Assembly (NCBI GenBank): GCA_016184315.1
Contig: JACPCU010000027.1
Span: 1-64,000 of the forward strand
Length of the DNA: 64,000 bases
Origin: Nitrososphaerota archaeon
GTDB lineage: Archaea > Thermoproteota > Nitrososphaeria > Nitrososphaerales > JACQRY01
Reading direction: 5' to 3'
This document shows, piece after piece, positions 51,424 to 59,668 of the stretch (the stretch's first letter is position 1; the number at the start of each line of letters is the position of its first letter). The position numbers and the translations under genes were made by a program. The notes beneath the pieces were generated by a model. That model had not been told where the DNA came from and made no database searches. It saw nothing but the letters and a program-made list of their open reading frames with translations.

Positions 51424-51804
51424 TCATCTCTGTTTAGCCTCAAGCCGCATGATTCTAGTCTGCTGCCTGTCAAAGGTCTTCAATTCCAAACCGATCTCCA
51501 GAGCAAGAGAGACAAAGATCGCGTCATAGATGGATACCCTATTTCTCGCGGCCATTGCATATGATCGCGTCAAAAGTTCTTCATCTGGCTGCACTATTCG
51601 TATTGCTCCTGAGTCTACCAATCCGTAGAGTATCGACACATAGGGTAGACCGTCCTCCAAATCCTTTAGGATATATTGATGCTTCCAGATGGAGTTGGTT
51701 ACCTCGTAAAGGGCTAGAGCAGGTGTGAGAATCTCGTTCTCTTCAAGTAGATTCTTTCTCTTAAGAAGGCCCTCTGCGATGAAGCTGCTGTCAGCAACTA
51801 TCAG
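51424..51804 (-). CDS. PIN-domain toxin with an apparent CTG start
   Basis: Taken only from its first ATG (51660) the protein lacks half the domain. Reading on upstream in the same frame gives LIVADSSFIAEGLL and TPALALYEVTNSIWKHQ, the missing PIN start. The likely initiation codon is CTG (51804-51802), with GGAGG about 9 bases upstream and a CTGA overlap with the antitoxin stop. This gives about 126 residues with Asp (VADSS), Glu (LYEVTN), Asp (IYDAIFVSLA) and Asp (LKTFDRQQ). It would be an active VapC-type RNase. Confidence 0.75.
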   Translation of the reverse strand: MIVADSSFIAEGLLKRKNLLEENEILTPALALYEVTNSIWKHQYILKDLEDGLPYVSILYGLVDSGAIRIVQPDEELLTRSYAMAARNRVSIYDAIFVSLALEIGLELKTFDRQQTRIMRLEAKQR

Positions 51805-52019
51805 CGGTTTCTGTCCTCCTTTATCAGTCTAACTTCCTCCAGTGTCGTAGTCTTTACAGGGTTCTTCCGTTGAAGCTCTTCGAGATTATGTAAAAGTCGC
51901 TGGGACTTCTTGACATTGAGGTAGAGTCGAAGAGCTTCCCTGATGGAGTTGGAGAGTCGCCCATATTGAACCAGTTCCTTCTTCTCCTTCTCCGAGATTC
52001 TAACACTTATTGTCGGCAT
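51801..52019 (-). CDS. Ribbon-helix-helix antitoxin
   Basis: A 72-residue protein, MPTISVRISEKEKKELVQYG, then RLSNSIREALRLYLN: a ribbon-helix-helix DNA-binding domain, followed by a helical C-terminus (TTLEEVRLIKEDRNR) for toxin binding. It overlaps the PIN gene by 4 bases. It probably represses its own promoter. Confidence 0.87.
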   Translation of the reverse strand: MPTISVRISEKEKKELVQYGRLSNSIREALRLYLNVKKSQRLLHNLEELQRKNPVKTTTLEEVRLIKEDRNR

Positions 52020-52174
52020 GTCCTACTTATCGTAGGACGCTGTGTATGACTTAAGACTTTCGGAGCTAAGAGATTTATTCTGCACAGTCTGATCTCGGAG
52101 CGCGTTTTGTATCCAGACTAATGCTGCTCGCCTGCATATGATTGGAGTCTGCATATCATAGAAGTGCGCCATAG

Positions 52175-52195
52175 TGCTGTGGGTAGGATTCGAAC
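52175..52195 (-). other. tRNA 3'-end-like fragment next to hairpins
   Basis: On the minus strand GTTCGAATCCTACCCACAGCA has the T-loop, T-stem 3' strand and acceptor 3' strand of a tRNA, but no matching 5' half is found nearby. It is followed (higher coordinates) by a 16-base palindrome CAGGAGG-aa-CCTCCTG (52195-52210) and a hairpin GTTACTG-cttt-CAGTAAC (52226-52243). The rest of the 333-base gap 52020-52352 holds no gene. It may be an attachment-site scar. Confidence 0.4.
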
Positions 52196-52352
52196 AGGAG
52201 GAACCTCCTGAACGGACAGGGATCTGTTACTGCTTTCAGTAACTGCTGCTTTCAAACGCTTCGGAACATGTACAGGAGCCGTATCATTTATGGTTTGGGT
52301 GCGGATCAAGTTGGTGATGAACTTTTTGTCACATTGAGGTGGAAGAGCGTAT

Positions 52353-52664
52353 CTACTTGGTAGATTCTGTAAGCCACTTCAGGTATTTTGCGCCAATCTT
52401 GCTTGGAGCTACTTGGATAAGCTCAGGAACATCGTAAGGATGCTTAGAGGAGATAGATCCCATCAGTTTCGACGCTTTTCTGCTTGTGGTTTTGAATATG
52501 ACGATGCTTTCATCGGTCTCCTCTATCTTGTCTTTCCAAGTGTAGATGGATCTTACTTTGAAGATGTTTGCGCAGGCTGCTTCTCTCTGCTCTACGAGAC
52601 GCTTAGCTTCCTTCGAAGCAGTTTCTTCATCCGGATAAGTGGTGAATACTAGCCTACCGGCCAT
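52353..52664 (-). CDS. cutA: CutA1-like protein
   Basis: A 103-residue protein from the ATG at 52664; a longer upstream frame is not CutA-like. It has FTTYPDEETASKEAKRLVEQ, EAACANIFKVRSIYTWKDKIEE and HPYDVPELIQV, the signature of the trimeric CutA family. It was first linked to divalent-cation tolerance, but the actual role is unclear. It is followed in the leftward direction by non-coding sequence. Confidence 0.92.
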   Translation of the reverse strand: MAGRLVFTTYPDEETASKEAKRLVEQREAACANIFKVRSIYTWKDKIEETDESIVIFKTTSRKASKLMGSISSKHPYDVPELIQVAPSKIGAKYLKWLTESTK

Positions 52665-52702
52665 AGGTAGAGGGCGTGATAGGTGGTCATTAAGGATTGA
52701 GG

Positions 52703-53932
52703 CTACAGCTTGATGGGTAGAAGATCGATGTAGGGGACGAGGAGCGTAGCCAGAATCAGGACCAATATGGCTAGAGCGACTACTATGGTTATTCTCTTGA
52801 TAGCCTGATCGCTGAGGCGGCCTTTCGAAGCGGTTTTCAATGCTCGCCTGAAGACTTGTCCTCCGTCCAACGGGTAGATGGGTAAAGCGTTGAAGACGCC
52901 TACGTTGAAGTTTACGAACCATATCCAGTAGAGCAGGTTGGCAACAGGATAGAAGTACGGGCCGATGCTCGAAGTGTAAAAGCTGTACAGCACGTCAGAG
53001 TAGGGTATGTCGAAGGGTCTGATCGTGGGCGGAACCATATAGATCATGGGGAAGATGGTTGACGCTCTCTGGTAGGCTTCCAGCCTGAAGTCAAACAGAG
53101 TTATCTCCACGCCGAGGAAGCTTCTGCTCTTATTCCCAGGGTTCTCCGCCAAGATCATAGGGTAGGTTTCCTTGGAGCCTCCTCTGACCACCCCTACGTC
53201 AACTCTGTCTCCCGGCTTCGACGGAGCCAGCGCCACAGCTAGGTCCTCTATGCTCGGAGTCGGAATATTGTTGACGGAGATAATGATGTCTCCCGACTTT
53301 ACTCCAGCTTGGTAGGCAGGGAAACCCTCGAAGACCCCTATCACACCAACTCCCTTAGCCAGTGGGGTCATTGAGCCAACCGTGAGGATCAATAGCACTA
53401 GGCTTATCGCCGCTATGACCATGTTGCTCCCCGGCCCTGCGGCTAGAACCCTTCCCGCGCTCTTCAGAGGAACCTTCTCCATTTCTTTCTCGTCGACTTC
53501 TACGAAGGCGCCTATAGGCAGACCTAGGAGGAGCAGTAAGCCGGCTGACTTGACTGGTAGACCTAAGGCTCTTGCTTGAACCCCGTGGGCTCCCTCGTGG
53601 ATTACGAGGGCGACTACCAAGGCTATCCAACCGTAAACAATGGGGATGAAGGGGTTGAGTCCAGGTATCAGGAGCGAGGCTCTCGGTGAGACCTCTCTTC
53701 CAATCTCTCTGACAACGGGGTTAGAGAAGTTTGCCACGACGGCGGTCAGGAGGAGGAATAATGCTGCTGCTGCGAAGACGGGCAGTGCGTAGAGCAGGAA
53801 CCAGCTTAGAGGCTTGATGAGCCTGAATCGTCCTATTGTGTCAAGGAGGCTTAGACCTCTCTTGGTCCTAATCATGATGATGGGGAAGTGCAGTTCCACT
53901 GTCTTGGTTTTTTCCTGTTCTGGCTGAGTCAC
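52703..53932 (-). CDS. Site-2 protease (M50) with PDZ domain
   Basis: A 409-residue intramembrane metalloprotease. VIHEGAHGVQA (His112, Glu113, His116) lies in a membrane helix, a PDZ domain spans about 195-275 (GFPAYQAGVKSGDIIISVN), and the second zinc motif is FNALPIYPLDGGQVF (Asp in LDGG 355-358). About six hydrophobic segments are visible. Members cut membrane-bound anti-sigma or regulatory proteins; the archaeal target is unknown. The cutA gene follows 38 bases downstream in the same direction. Confidence 0.93.
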   Translation of the reverse strand: MTQPEQEKTKTVELHFPIIMIRTKRGLSLLDTIGRFRLIKPLSWFLLYALPVFAAAALFLLLTAVVANFSNPVVREIGREVSPRASLLIPGLNPFIPIVYGWIALVVALVIHEGAHGVQARALGLPVKSAGLLLLLGLPIGAFVEVDEKEMEKVPLKSAGRVLAAGPGSNMVIAAISLVLLILTVGSMTPLAKGVGVIGVFEGFPAYQAGVKSGDIIISVNNIPTPSIEDLAVALAPSKPGDRVDVGVVRGGSKETYPMILAENPGNKSRSFLGVEITLFDFRLEAYQRASTIFPMIYMVPPTIRPFDIPYSDVLYSFYTSSIGPYFYPVANLLYWIWFVNFNVGVFNALPIYPLDGGQVFRRALKTASKGRLSDQAIKRITIVVALAILVLILATLLVPYIDLLPIKL

Positions 53933-54033
53933 CTGAATGCCCCTTTTTTTCCTGTTATTCAGTCCCCGTAAACCTATGCCTTAAAATGTGTTACCTTAGA
54001 CGGTGCTTACCTGCTAATTCCAGAGTGTCTTAA

Positions 54034-55254
54034 ATGGTATCCGAAGAATTGGTGCTAAGCGGAGTGCTGAGCGTCAGCCTTCTGGTATTGTTCGCCAAGA
54101 TTCTTGCAGGAATGTTCTCTCGGATCGGGGTTCCAGCGGTGCTTGGAGAGCTGTTTGCGGGAATAGTCTTCGGACCTTACGCGTTGGGTTCACTGATAGT
54201 CATCTCAGGTCACAAGCTGATTGAGATCAGTGAAGTTGTTCTTGTCTTCTCTCAAATTGGCGCTATCCTGATTCTGTTTACTGCAGGTCTGGAGATGACT
54301 TTCGCCGAGTTTAGAGCAGCTGGCTTGAGATCATTCATCGTCGGAGGGTTAGGTGTGGCTATCCCATTCTTTTCCGGATACTATCTTACCCTTTCATTAG
54401 GATACCCCTTTCCAGCCGCACTGATTGTTGGAGCAGCTCTAACAGCCACTAGCATCGCAATCACAGTAAAAGTCCTTGAAGAGCTGGGGCATCTCAATGA
54501 TCCTGATGCTAAGATCATGGTGAACGCCGCAGTAGTTGACGATGTCCTCGGTCTTGCTGTTCTCTCTGTTATAGTTTCCGTAATAGAAAATGGTGCGATA
54601 CCCCATCTGTCTGAAGTTGCAATAAAACTTGCAACAATACTTGCACTCTGGTTTACACTTCTCGTCGGAGTGGTCTTTACTGTACCAAGGTTCTTGAGAT
54701 TACTGCCCAAATGGAGGGTGGAAGGTACTGAAGAAGCTGCTGCAACAGTAACCTGCTTCGGATCCGCATCACTAGCACTAGTATTGGGCCTCTCACCGAT
54801 TGTCGGTGCATACGCCGCAGGGATGGCCCTTGCAGGATCACATACACTAACAACGATTCGGAAATATATCGAAAAGATCAACTTGATATTCTCGCCGATC
54901 TTTTTCGCTGTGATAGGAGCCTCGCTAAACCTCACTAGTCTTACTTCCGAGGTTCTGATTCTGCTAGCAGCGTTGTTTCTCATTGCAGTCTTAAGCAAAC
55001 TGGGTGGCTGTGGACTACCTGCGGCAGTTCTGACGAAAAGCCGAAAATCCGGATGGAAGATCGGGGTAGGCATGACCTCTAGAGGAGAAGTAGGACTTGT
55101 AATAGGCGGCCTAGGTCTTACCGCTGGAGTGATTGGGCAGGATGTCTACGCTGCACTGGTAGGAACAGTAATACTGACCACTATCTTGTCTCCAATTCTG
55201 CTAAAATCAGCCTACAAGAATCCGCAATCGACTTCAAGTAAACCCCAACATTAA
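54034..55254 (+). CDS. Kef/NapA-type cation:proton antiporter (CPA2)
   Basis: A 406-residue membrane protein with about 12 segments: GVPAVLGELFAGIVFGPYALG near the start, LTATSIAITVKVLEELG and VNAAVVDDVLGLAVLS with the transport Asp pair, and MTSRGEVGLVIGGLG near the end. It exchanges Na+ or K+ for protons. It lacks the C-terminal TrkA domains of bacterial KefB/C. It is a single gene divergent from the protease gene. Confidence 0.92.
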   Translation: MVSEELVLSGVLSVSLLVLFAKILAGMFSRIGVPAVLGELFAGIVFGPYALGSLIVISGHKLIEISEVVLVFSQIGAILILFTAGLEMTFAEFRAAGLRSFIVGGLGVAIPFFSGYYLTLSLGYPFPAALIVGAALTATSIAITVKVLEELGHLNDPDAKIMVNAAVVDDVLGLAVLSVIVSVIENGAIPHLSEVAIKLATILALWFTLLVGVVFTVPRFLRLLPKWRVEGTEEAAATVTCFGSASLALVLGLSPIVGAYAAGMALAGSHTLTTIRKYIEKINLIFSPIFFAVIGASLNLTSLTSEVLILLAALFLIAVLSKLGGCGLPAAVLTKSRKSGWKIGVGMTSRGEVGLVIGGLGLTAGVIGQDVYAALVGTVILTTILSPILLKSAYKNPQSTSSKPQH

Positions 55255-55320
55255 CTGCCAAAGAATAGGAAACGAATATCGGTTTTGCTGCGTTAGTTTA
55301 AGACAAGATAGCAGCTAACC

Positions 55321-56343
55321 ATGACTCATACTTTTCCATGTATTACTCCCGCATCAATGGAACAAAACCGCGAAAGCGAACACCTAATAATCCTAGTAAC
55401 GAAGTGTGTCTTAGCTTTGGGTTCACCGCAAAACTGCATAAAGTGTGGAGGAAGAGCAGTCTACACTAGGACTTACTCGGGAGAACGCCTCTGCAAGGAT
55501 TGTTTCACATCATCCATTGTGGAGAAGACTAGGAGAACCATATCGAAGTACAGGATGCTGAGGCACGGAGACAAGGTTGCTTTAGCAGTGTCAGGGGGAA
55601 AGGACAGCCTCTCAATGCTACAGATCTTGAGCGAAATATGTGGTTCCCACGGATCTAAGCTCTACGCTGTCACGGTGGATGAGGGGATTAAGGACTACCG
55701 CGAGGAAGCAGTTTCAATGACTGAGAGTTTTGCGTCTTCCCTCAACGTAGAGTTGAAGGTTCTGTCGTTCAGAGACCTTTACGGCTACACCCTTGACGAA
55801 GCCTTAGAGAAACGTAACGGTATGAAGATCACCTCCTGCTCTATCTGCGGGGTGTGGAGGAGGAGAGCCATCGACGTAGGAGCACGGCTCGTAGGAGCCA
55901 ACGTTGTTGCTACTGCGCATAACTTGGATGATCTGCTTCAAACCTTTCTGATCAACCAATTCAACGGCGATATTACAAGGTTAAAGTGGATTGACCCCGG
56001 GTGGGAAGGTAAAAGCGAATTCGGGTTAAGAAGGATCAAGCCTTTCGCCGAGACCTACGAGGTTGAAATCGCGTTCTACGCCTTCCTCAAAGACCTGCCT
56101 TTCCAGAGCGTCGCGTGCCCCCATGGCGAAGAAGGAGTAAGATCAGAGATCAGGAACTTCATCAATTCCATGGAGACAAAGCACCCCGGAGTAAAATACA
56201 GCCTGCTGAAGACAGCCTTAGACCTCGCTAGAAGCATACAGGTGGAGGAGAAGAATGTTCAGAGATGCCAACTCCGTCTGCAGAACAGTCAAACTCATAA
56301 CCAACAAGGCTACCAGCGAATAAACGGTTCTACGTTCATATAA
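55321..56343 (+). CDS. tRNA 2-thiolation ATP-pyrophosphatase (TtuA/NcsA type)
   Basis: A 340-residue protein with an N-terminal zinc finger (Cys39, Cys42, Cys58, Cys61: NCIKCGG and LCKDCF), the P-loop SGGKDS (91-96), central CxxC (Cys173, Cys176; TSCSICGVWRR) and TAHNLDD (199-205). The enzyme adds sulfur to tRNA uridine (position 34 or 54) in the TtcA/CTU1 family. The last 40 residues are unusual and lack the C-terminal zinc finger of many homologues, so the 3' end may be altered. The true start may be an internal codon near residue 13. Confidence 0.85.
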   Translation: MTHTFPCITPASMEQNRESEHLIILVTKCVLALGSPQNCIKCGGRAVYTRTYSGERLCKDCFTSSIVEKTRRTISKYRMLRHGDKVALAVSGGKDSLSMLQILSEICGSHGSKLYAVTVDEGIKDYREEAVSMTESFASSLNVELKVLSFRDLYGYTLDEALEKRNGMKITSCSICGVWRRRAIDVGARLVGANVVATAHNLDDLLQTFLINQFNGDITRLKWIDPGWEGKSEFGLRRIKPFAETYEVEIAFYAFLKDLPFQSVACPHGEEGVRSEIRNFINSMETKHPGVKYSLLKTALDLARSIQVEEKNVQRCQLRLQNSQTHNQQGYQRINGSTFI

Positions 56344-56382
56344 CAGGCGTCAATGTCAGGAGAAGCGGAGGAGATGTTCTAG

Positions 56383-57411
56383 ATGTCTAAGATCGTTTTT
56401 GGCCCTCAGCTTCCCACGGCTGGCCGCTTCGCCTCTATCAACGCAATAGCTACAGCTGCCACACAAGCTGAGTCCCTAGGCTTCAAGGCAGTGTTCATGA
56501 GGGATCACATTGAGCGGGACATGGAGCAACACCTCAACCATACGACCACCGGCTTCTGTGAGGAAGGCTTGGACCCCGGAGACCCGAACATCTACGAAAC
56601 CCTGATCACTATGAGCTACCTCTCCGCAGTAACAAGAGAAGTGAAGCTCGGAGTAATGATACTGCTTCTCCCCCAGAGGAACCCCATACTCGCAGCCAAG
56701 CAAATCGCGACCATCGACGCCATGTCAAACGGAAGAGTCATAGTCGGCGTAGGCGTGGGAAACGTCGATCACAAGAAGGAGATGGAGATCCTAGGAGTAG
56801 ACTACCGAATAAGAGGAGCCATGGTAGACGAATACATCAGAGTCATGAAAGAGATCTGGACCAAACCCGTAGCGTCATTCAAAGGCAGATTCGTAAACTT
56901 CTCAGACGCATACATCTACCCGAAACCAGTCCAGAAACCTCACCCCCCCATCTTCATAGGAGGCGGCTACCACCTCCAACCCCGCATCCTCAGAAGAGTC
57001 GCCGAGTTAGGAGACGGATGGGTGCCCATTGCACCACCGGGGCACTACAAAGAGGGCTCAGCAGCCATATCCAAGATGGCTGAGGAATACGGGCGAAAAG
57101 ATAACGATTTCAAGTACATGGCGTATCTTTTCACCAGCATCGCACCTACACGGGAGGAGGCGGAGAATAGGTATGAAGCCCTCCTGAAGAGCCAGAGCGT
57201 CTTCCACAAGAGGCAGGACAGTGCTCAAATCCATGAGGATGATTTCAGGTATAGAAGCCTGATCGGTGCTCCTGACGACATTATCAAGCGTATTCAGGAG
57301 TATGTTGATGCTGGTGTTACACATTTTGAGCTTCTCTTCGGCACATCCACTCTCGAAGAATACCTGCAGCGAATCAAGCTCTTCGCCAAAGAAGTCATCC
57401 CATCATTCTAG
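56383..57411 (+). CDS. F420-dependent luciferase-like (LLM) oxidoreductase
   Basis: A 342-residue TIM-barrel enzyme of the bacterial luciferase-like family: SLGFKAVFMRDHI, LSAVTREVKLGVMILLLPQRNP, LAAKQIATIDAMSNGRVIVGVGVGN and PKPVQKPHPPIFIGG, as in F420-dependent reductases such as methylene-H4MPT reductase relatives. The exact substrate is not readable. ATG start preceded by GCGGAGGAG. The SRP RNA gene follows. Confidence 0.9.
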   Translation: MSKIVFGPQLPTAGRFASINAIATAATQAESLGFKAVFMRDHIERDMEQHLNHTTTGFCEEGLDPGDPNIYETLITMSYLSAVTREVKLGVMILLLPQRNPILAAKQIATIDAMSNGRVIVGVGVGNVDHKKEMEILGVDYRIRGAMVDEYIRVMKEIWTKPVASFKGRFVNFSDAYIYPKPVQKPHPPIFIGGGYHLQPRILRRVAELGDGWVPIAPPGHYKEGSAAISKMAEEYGRKDNDFKYMAYLFTSIAPTREEAENRYEALLKSQSVFHKRQDSAQIHEDDFRYRSLIGAPDDIIKRIQEYVDAGVTHFELLFGTSTLEEYLQRIKLFAKEVIPSF

Positions 57412-57477
57412 GCAGAGCCACAGCCAAAATGTTCAGCGCAAGTGCATGCATATATTGATCATAGCTGGAACACAGTT

Positions 57478-57728
57478 TCGGCGGCAGGGAAGGCTGGGGG
57501 GCTAGCCGTCCCCCGTCCTGAAATCGGCTACACGCAGGAGCCGGTAATCGCTGGGTAAAGCCAGCTGTCCGAAGCACTTGCCTTCGAGGTGAGGATGAAC
57601 CCACGCCGTGGTTGGTGGTCGCAAGAAGCGGGCCTTCCGAAGGGAGGGCTTTGACTTTCAACCGTCGAATCGAGCGAGGTCCGGGAGGGAGCAGCTCTAA
57701 GGCGGGGCGTCCACGCTTCCACGTCTAC
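57478..57728 (+). ncRNA. Signal recognition particle (7S) RNA
   Basis: An RNA-like GC-rich stretch. Near the 5' end are the GGCTGGGGGGC and GTCCCCCGTCCTGAAATCGG elements of the Alu domain. Later come a GGTCGCAAGAAGC tetraloop stem (helix 6) and helix 8 with its conserved internal loop, GAGGTCCGGGAGGGAGCAGCTC, the binding site of SRP54. A CATATAT element lies about 25-30 bases before the proposed start. Both ends are estimated to within about 15 bases. The RNA scaffolds protein targeting to the membrane. Confidence 0.9.
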
Positions 57729-57868
57729 GTAGGCGACTATGCCATGGAGGAGATGAGGGTCGGACGGTAGGTGAACTCCGGTGAAGCTGCCGCCACTTCC
57801 AACAACTTCTTGACATATCTATCTGAATTCGGCTTTCGCCTAAAGCTCTCCTGTTAGAACACACTGTG

Positions 57869-58516
57869 TCATGAGCCTTTAGCCAGCTTCTCAAGCAGAT
57901 CGTAGCTTCTAAGAGCATCCTTCTCCTCTACAACAAGGACCAGCTCGGGCACACAGCTCATGAACTCAATCATGTTGATCCCATTCATAGCTAGCTCAGT
58001 GGTTACCGTTGAAACCACTCCCGGCGTGTGCTCGGCCACCTCTGATAGTGAAACAATGATCTCAGCTAAGTTACGCACAACCTTCAGAACCTTGCTCTTA
58101 GGGATTACGTGTAGCTTGTCCAAGTTCTTCTCGTCCACAACAACTCTGATCGATTCGACTCCTGCCACGATCCTGAAGGTCTCACCTCTGCTGTAATCGA
58201 TCTGCGAAGCAATCTTTCCTAGAGCCGAAGGGATCTCAGGATCATTCATAATCGAAATGTCAACAATCTTGTTCCTCATAGTAAGCTTCTGCAGGAGCCT
58301 CCCGATCCGCTGATGAACCTCTACGCTTTCCTGCACAGGGTATCTTCTAATCGCACTGATAATAGCGTCCAGAGACGTCACCTCCCCTTCTTCCCCAACC
58401 CTTTGCTGGACATAGCGAGCAAGAGCACGAATATTGATGAGGCCGCGAGCAAGATCATTCCTTATGGCACCATCCCGCTCTATGACTACCTTAACGGAAT
58501 CGGAAATATTTGTCAA
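57869..58516 (-). CDS. ACT-domain protein with helical N-terminus
   Basis: A 215-residue protein. The N-terminal half is a winged-helix-like region (IRNDLARGLINIRALARYVQQ, VTSLDAIISAIRRYP). The C-terminal ACT domain (SLSEVAEHTPGVVSTVTTELAMNGIN, then FMSCVPELVLVVEEKD) probably binds a small ligand. Similar proteins are widespread in archaea with no known role. A CATATATG element (58525-58532) just upstream is a candidate TATA. Confidence 0.82.
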   Translation of the reverse strand: MTNISDSVKVVIERDGAIRNDLARGLINIRALARYVQQRVGEEGEVTSLDAIISAIRRYPVQESVEVHQRIGRLLQKLTMRNKIVDISIMNDPEIPSALGKIASQIDYSRGETFRIVAGVESIRVVVDEKNLDKLHVIPKSKVLKVVRNLAEIIVSLSEVAEHTPGVVSTVTTELAMNGINMIEFMSCVPELVLVVEEKDALRSYDLLEKLAKGS

Positions 58517-58524
58517 ATCTTCAA

Positions 58525-58550
58525 CATATATGTCATAACAGGTATATTTA
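58525..58550. promoter_or_regulatory. Divergent AT-rich promoter region
   Basis: CATATATG (58525-58532), suitable for the leftward ACT gene, and GTATATTTA (58542-58550), suitable for the rightward 2-oxoacid dehydrogenase genes, lie within 26 bases. Distances to the starts are about 10 bases leftward and about 55 rightward. Confidence 0.4.
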
Positions 58551-58603
58551 CTTTAACTGTGTCACAAGGCTTTTACGCTAAACCAAACATTCTCAATACA
58601 GAA

Positions 58604-59668
58604 ATGCTGAGCACAGGACGCATCGTCGGCGAGGATGTCAGAGAAACCATCGACCCTGCACCGGAAGAAATGAAGAAGATCTACACACTCATGGTGCTAG
58701 TTAGAGCTGCAGACATACAAGCAATCACGCTTCAAAGACAGGGACGAATAGGATTCTACGTGCCCTGCCAAGGAGAAGAAGCATCCCAAGTCGGATCCGC
58801 CTACGCTTTGAAACCAGAAGACTGGGCCTTCACCGACTACCGAGCCCCCGGAATAGTCATCACCCGCGGCATGAGCCTCAAATCCTTCTACGCGCACCTC
58901 ATGGCAAACTCAGAGGACAACACAAAGGGCAGATCCATGCCCAGCCACTGGGGAAGCAAAGCCCTAAACATCGTAACCCCCTCAAGCCCCATCTGCACCC
59001 AGCTGCCCCACGCAGTAGGAGTAGCCCTCGGAGCCAAGATGAAGGGAGACAAGATCGCCACCATAGCCTACTTCGGAGACGGAGGAACATCAAGCAACGA
59101 TTTTCACAGCGCACTGAACTTTGCCGGCGTCTTCAAAACACCCACAGTGTTCTTCTGCAGAAACAACGGATACGCTATCTCCATCCCAGTGAGCAGACAG
59201 ACAGCCTCATCATCTTTGGCTGTCAAAGCAGTAGCCTACGGAATAGAGGGAATACAGGTAGACGGAAACGATGCCCTAGCAGTATACTCCGTCACCAAGA
59301 AGGCCCTTGAAAAAGCACGGAACGGAGGAGGACCCACACTAATAGAATCAATCACATACCGCATGGGCCCCCACACCACCTCCGACGATCCTAAACGCTA
59401 CAGAGATGACGGCGAACTAGAAGAATGGAAGACCAAAGACCCGCTAAACAGACTGCGCAGCTCCCTTGAAGGCAGAAAACTATGGGGCAAAGAAGACGAA
59501 AACAACGCCCAAGAATGGGCTCAACAACAAGTAAAGGAAGCCATAGCCCACTCTGAGAAAATCCCGCCTCCGCACCCACGAACACTCCTCGAAGACGTCT
59601 ACAGCCAACCAACATGGAACCTCCAGAGACAACTCCACCAGCTATCCGAGGAACTCGGTGGTTCCTAA
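58604..59668 (+). CDS. 2-oxoacid dehydrogenase E1 component, alpha subunit
   Basis: A 354-residue TPP enzyme subunit from the ATG at 58604; upstream in-frame sequence overlaps the divergent gene and is not E1-like. TPP/Mg site: AYFGDGGTSSNDFHSALN (GDG at 158-160) with FFCRNNGYAIS (Asn187-188). FYVPCQGEEASQVG and YRMGPHTTSDDP are typical E1-alpha motifs. It decarboxylates pyruvate or branched-chain 2-oxoacids. The next gene encodes the beta subunit, one stop codon away. No E2 or E3 genes are visible in the window. Confidence 0.93.
   Translation: MLSTGRIVGEDVRETIDPAPEEMKKIYTLMVLVRAADIQAITLQRQGRIGFYVPCQGEEASQVGSAYALKPEDWAFTDYRAPGIVITRGMSLKSFYAHLMANSEDNTKGRSMPSHWGSKALNIVTPSSPICTQLPHAVGVALGAKMKGDKIATIAYFGDGGTSSNDFHSALNFAGVFKTPTVFFCRNNGYAISIPVSRQTASSSLAVKAVAYGIEGIQVDGNDALAVYSVTKKALEKARNGGGPTLIESITYRMGPHTTSDDPKRYRDDGELEEWKTKDPLNRLRSSLEGRKLWGKEDENNAQEWAQQQVKEAIAHSEKIPPPHPRTLLEDVYSQPTWNLQRQLHQLSEELGGS

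Noticed and set aside
57395-57722. Minus-strand open frames in the 57.4-57.7 kb gap
   Set aside because: The plus strand carries clear SRP RNA motifs; the frames are shadows.
58313-58603. N-terminal extension of the E1-alpha subunit
   Set aside because: It would overlap the divergent ACT gene and its promoter, and the sequence is not like E1-alpha.
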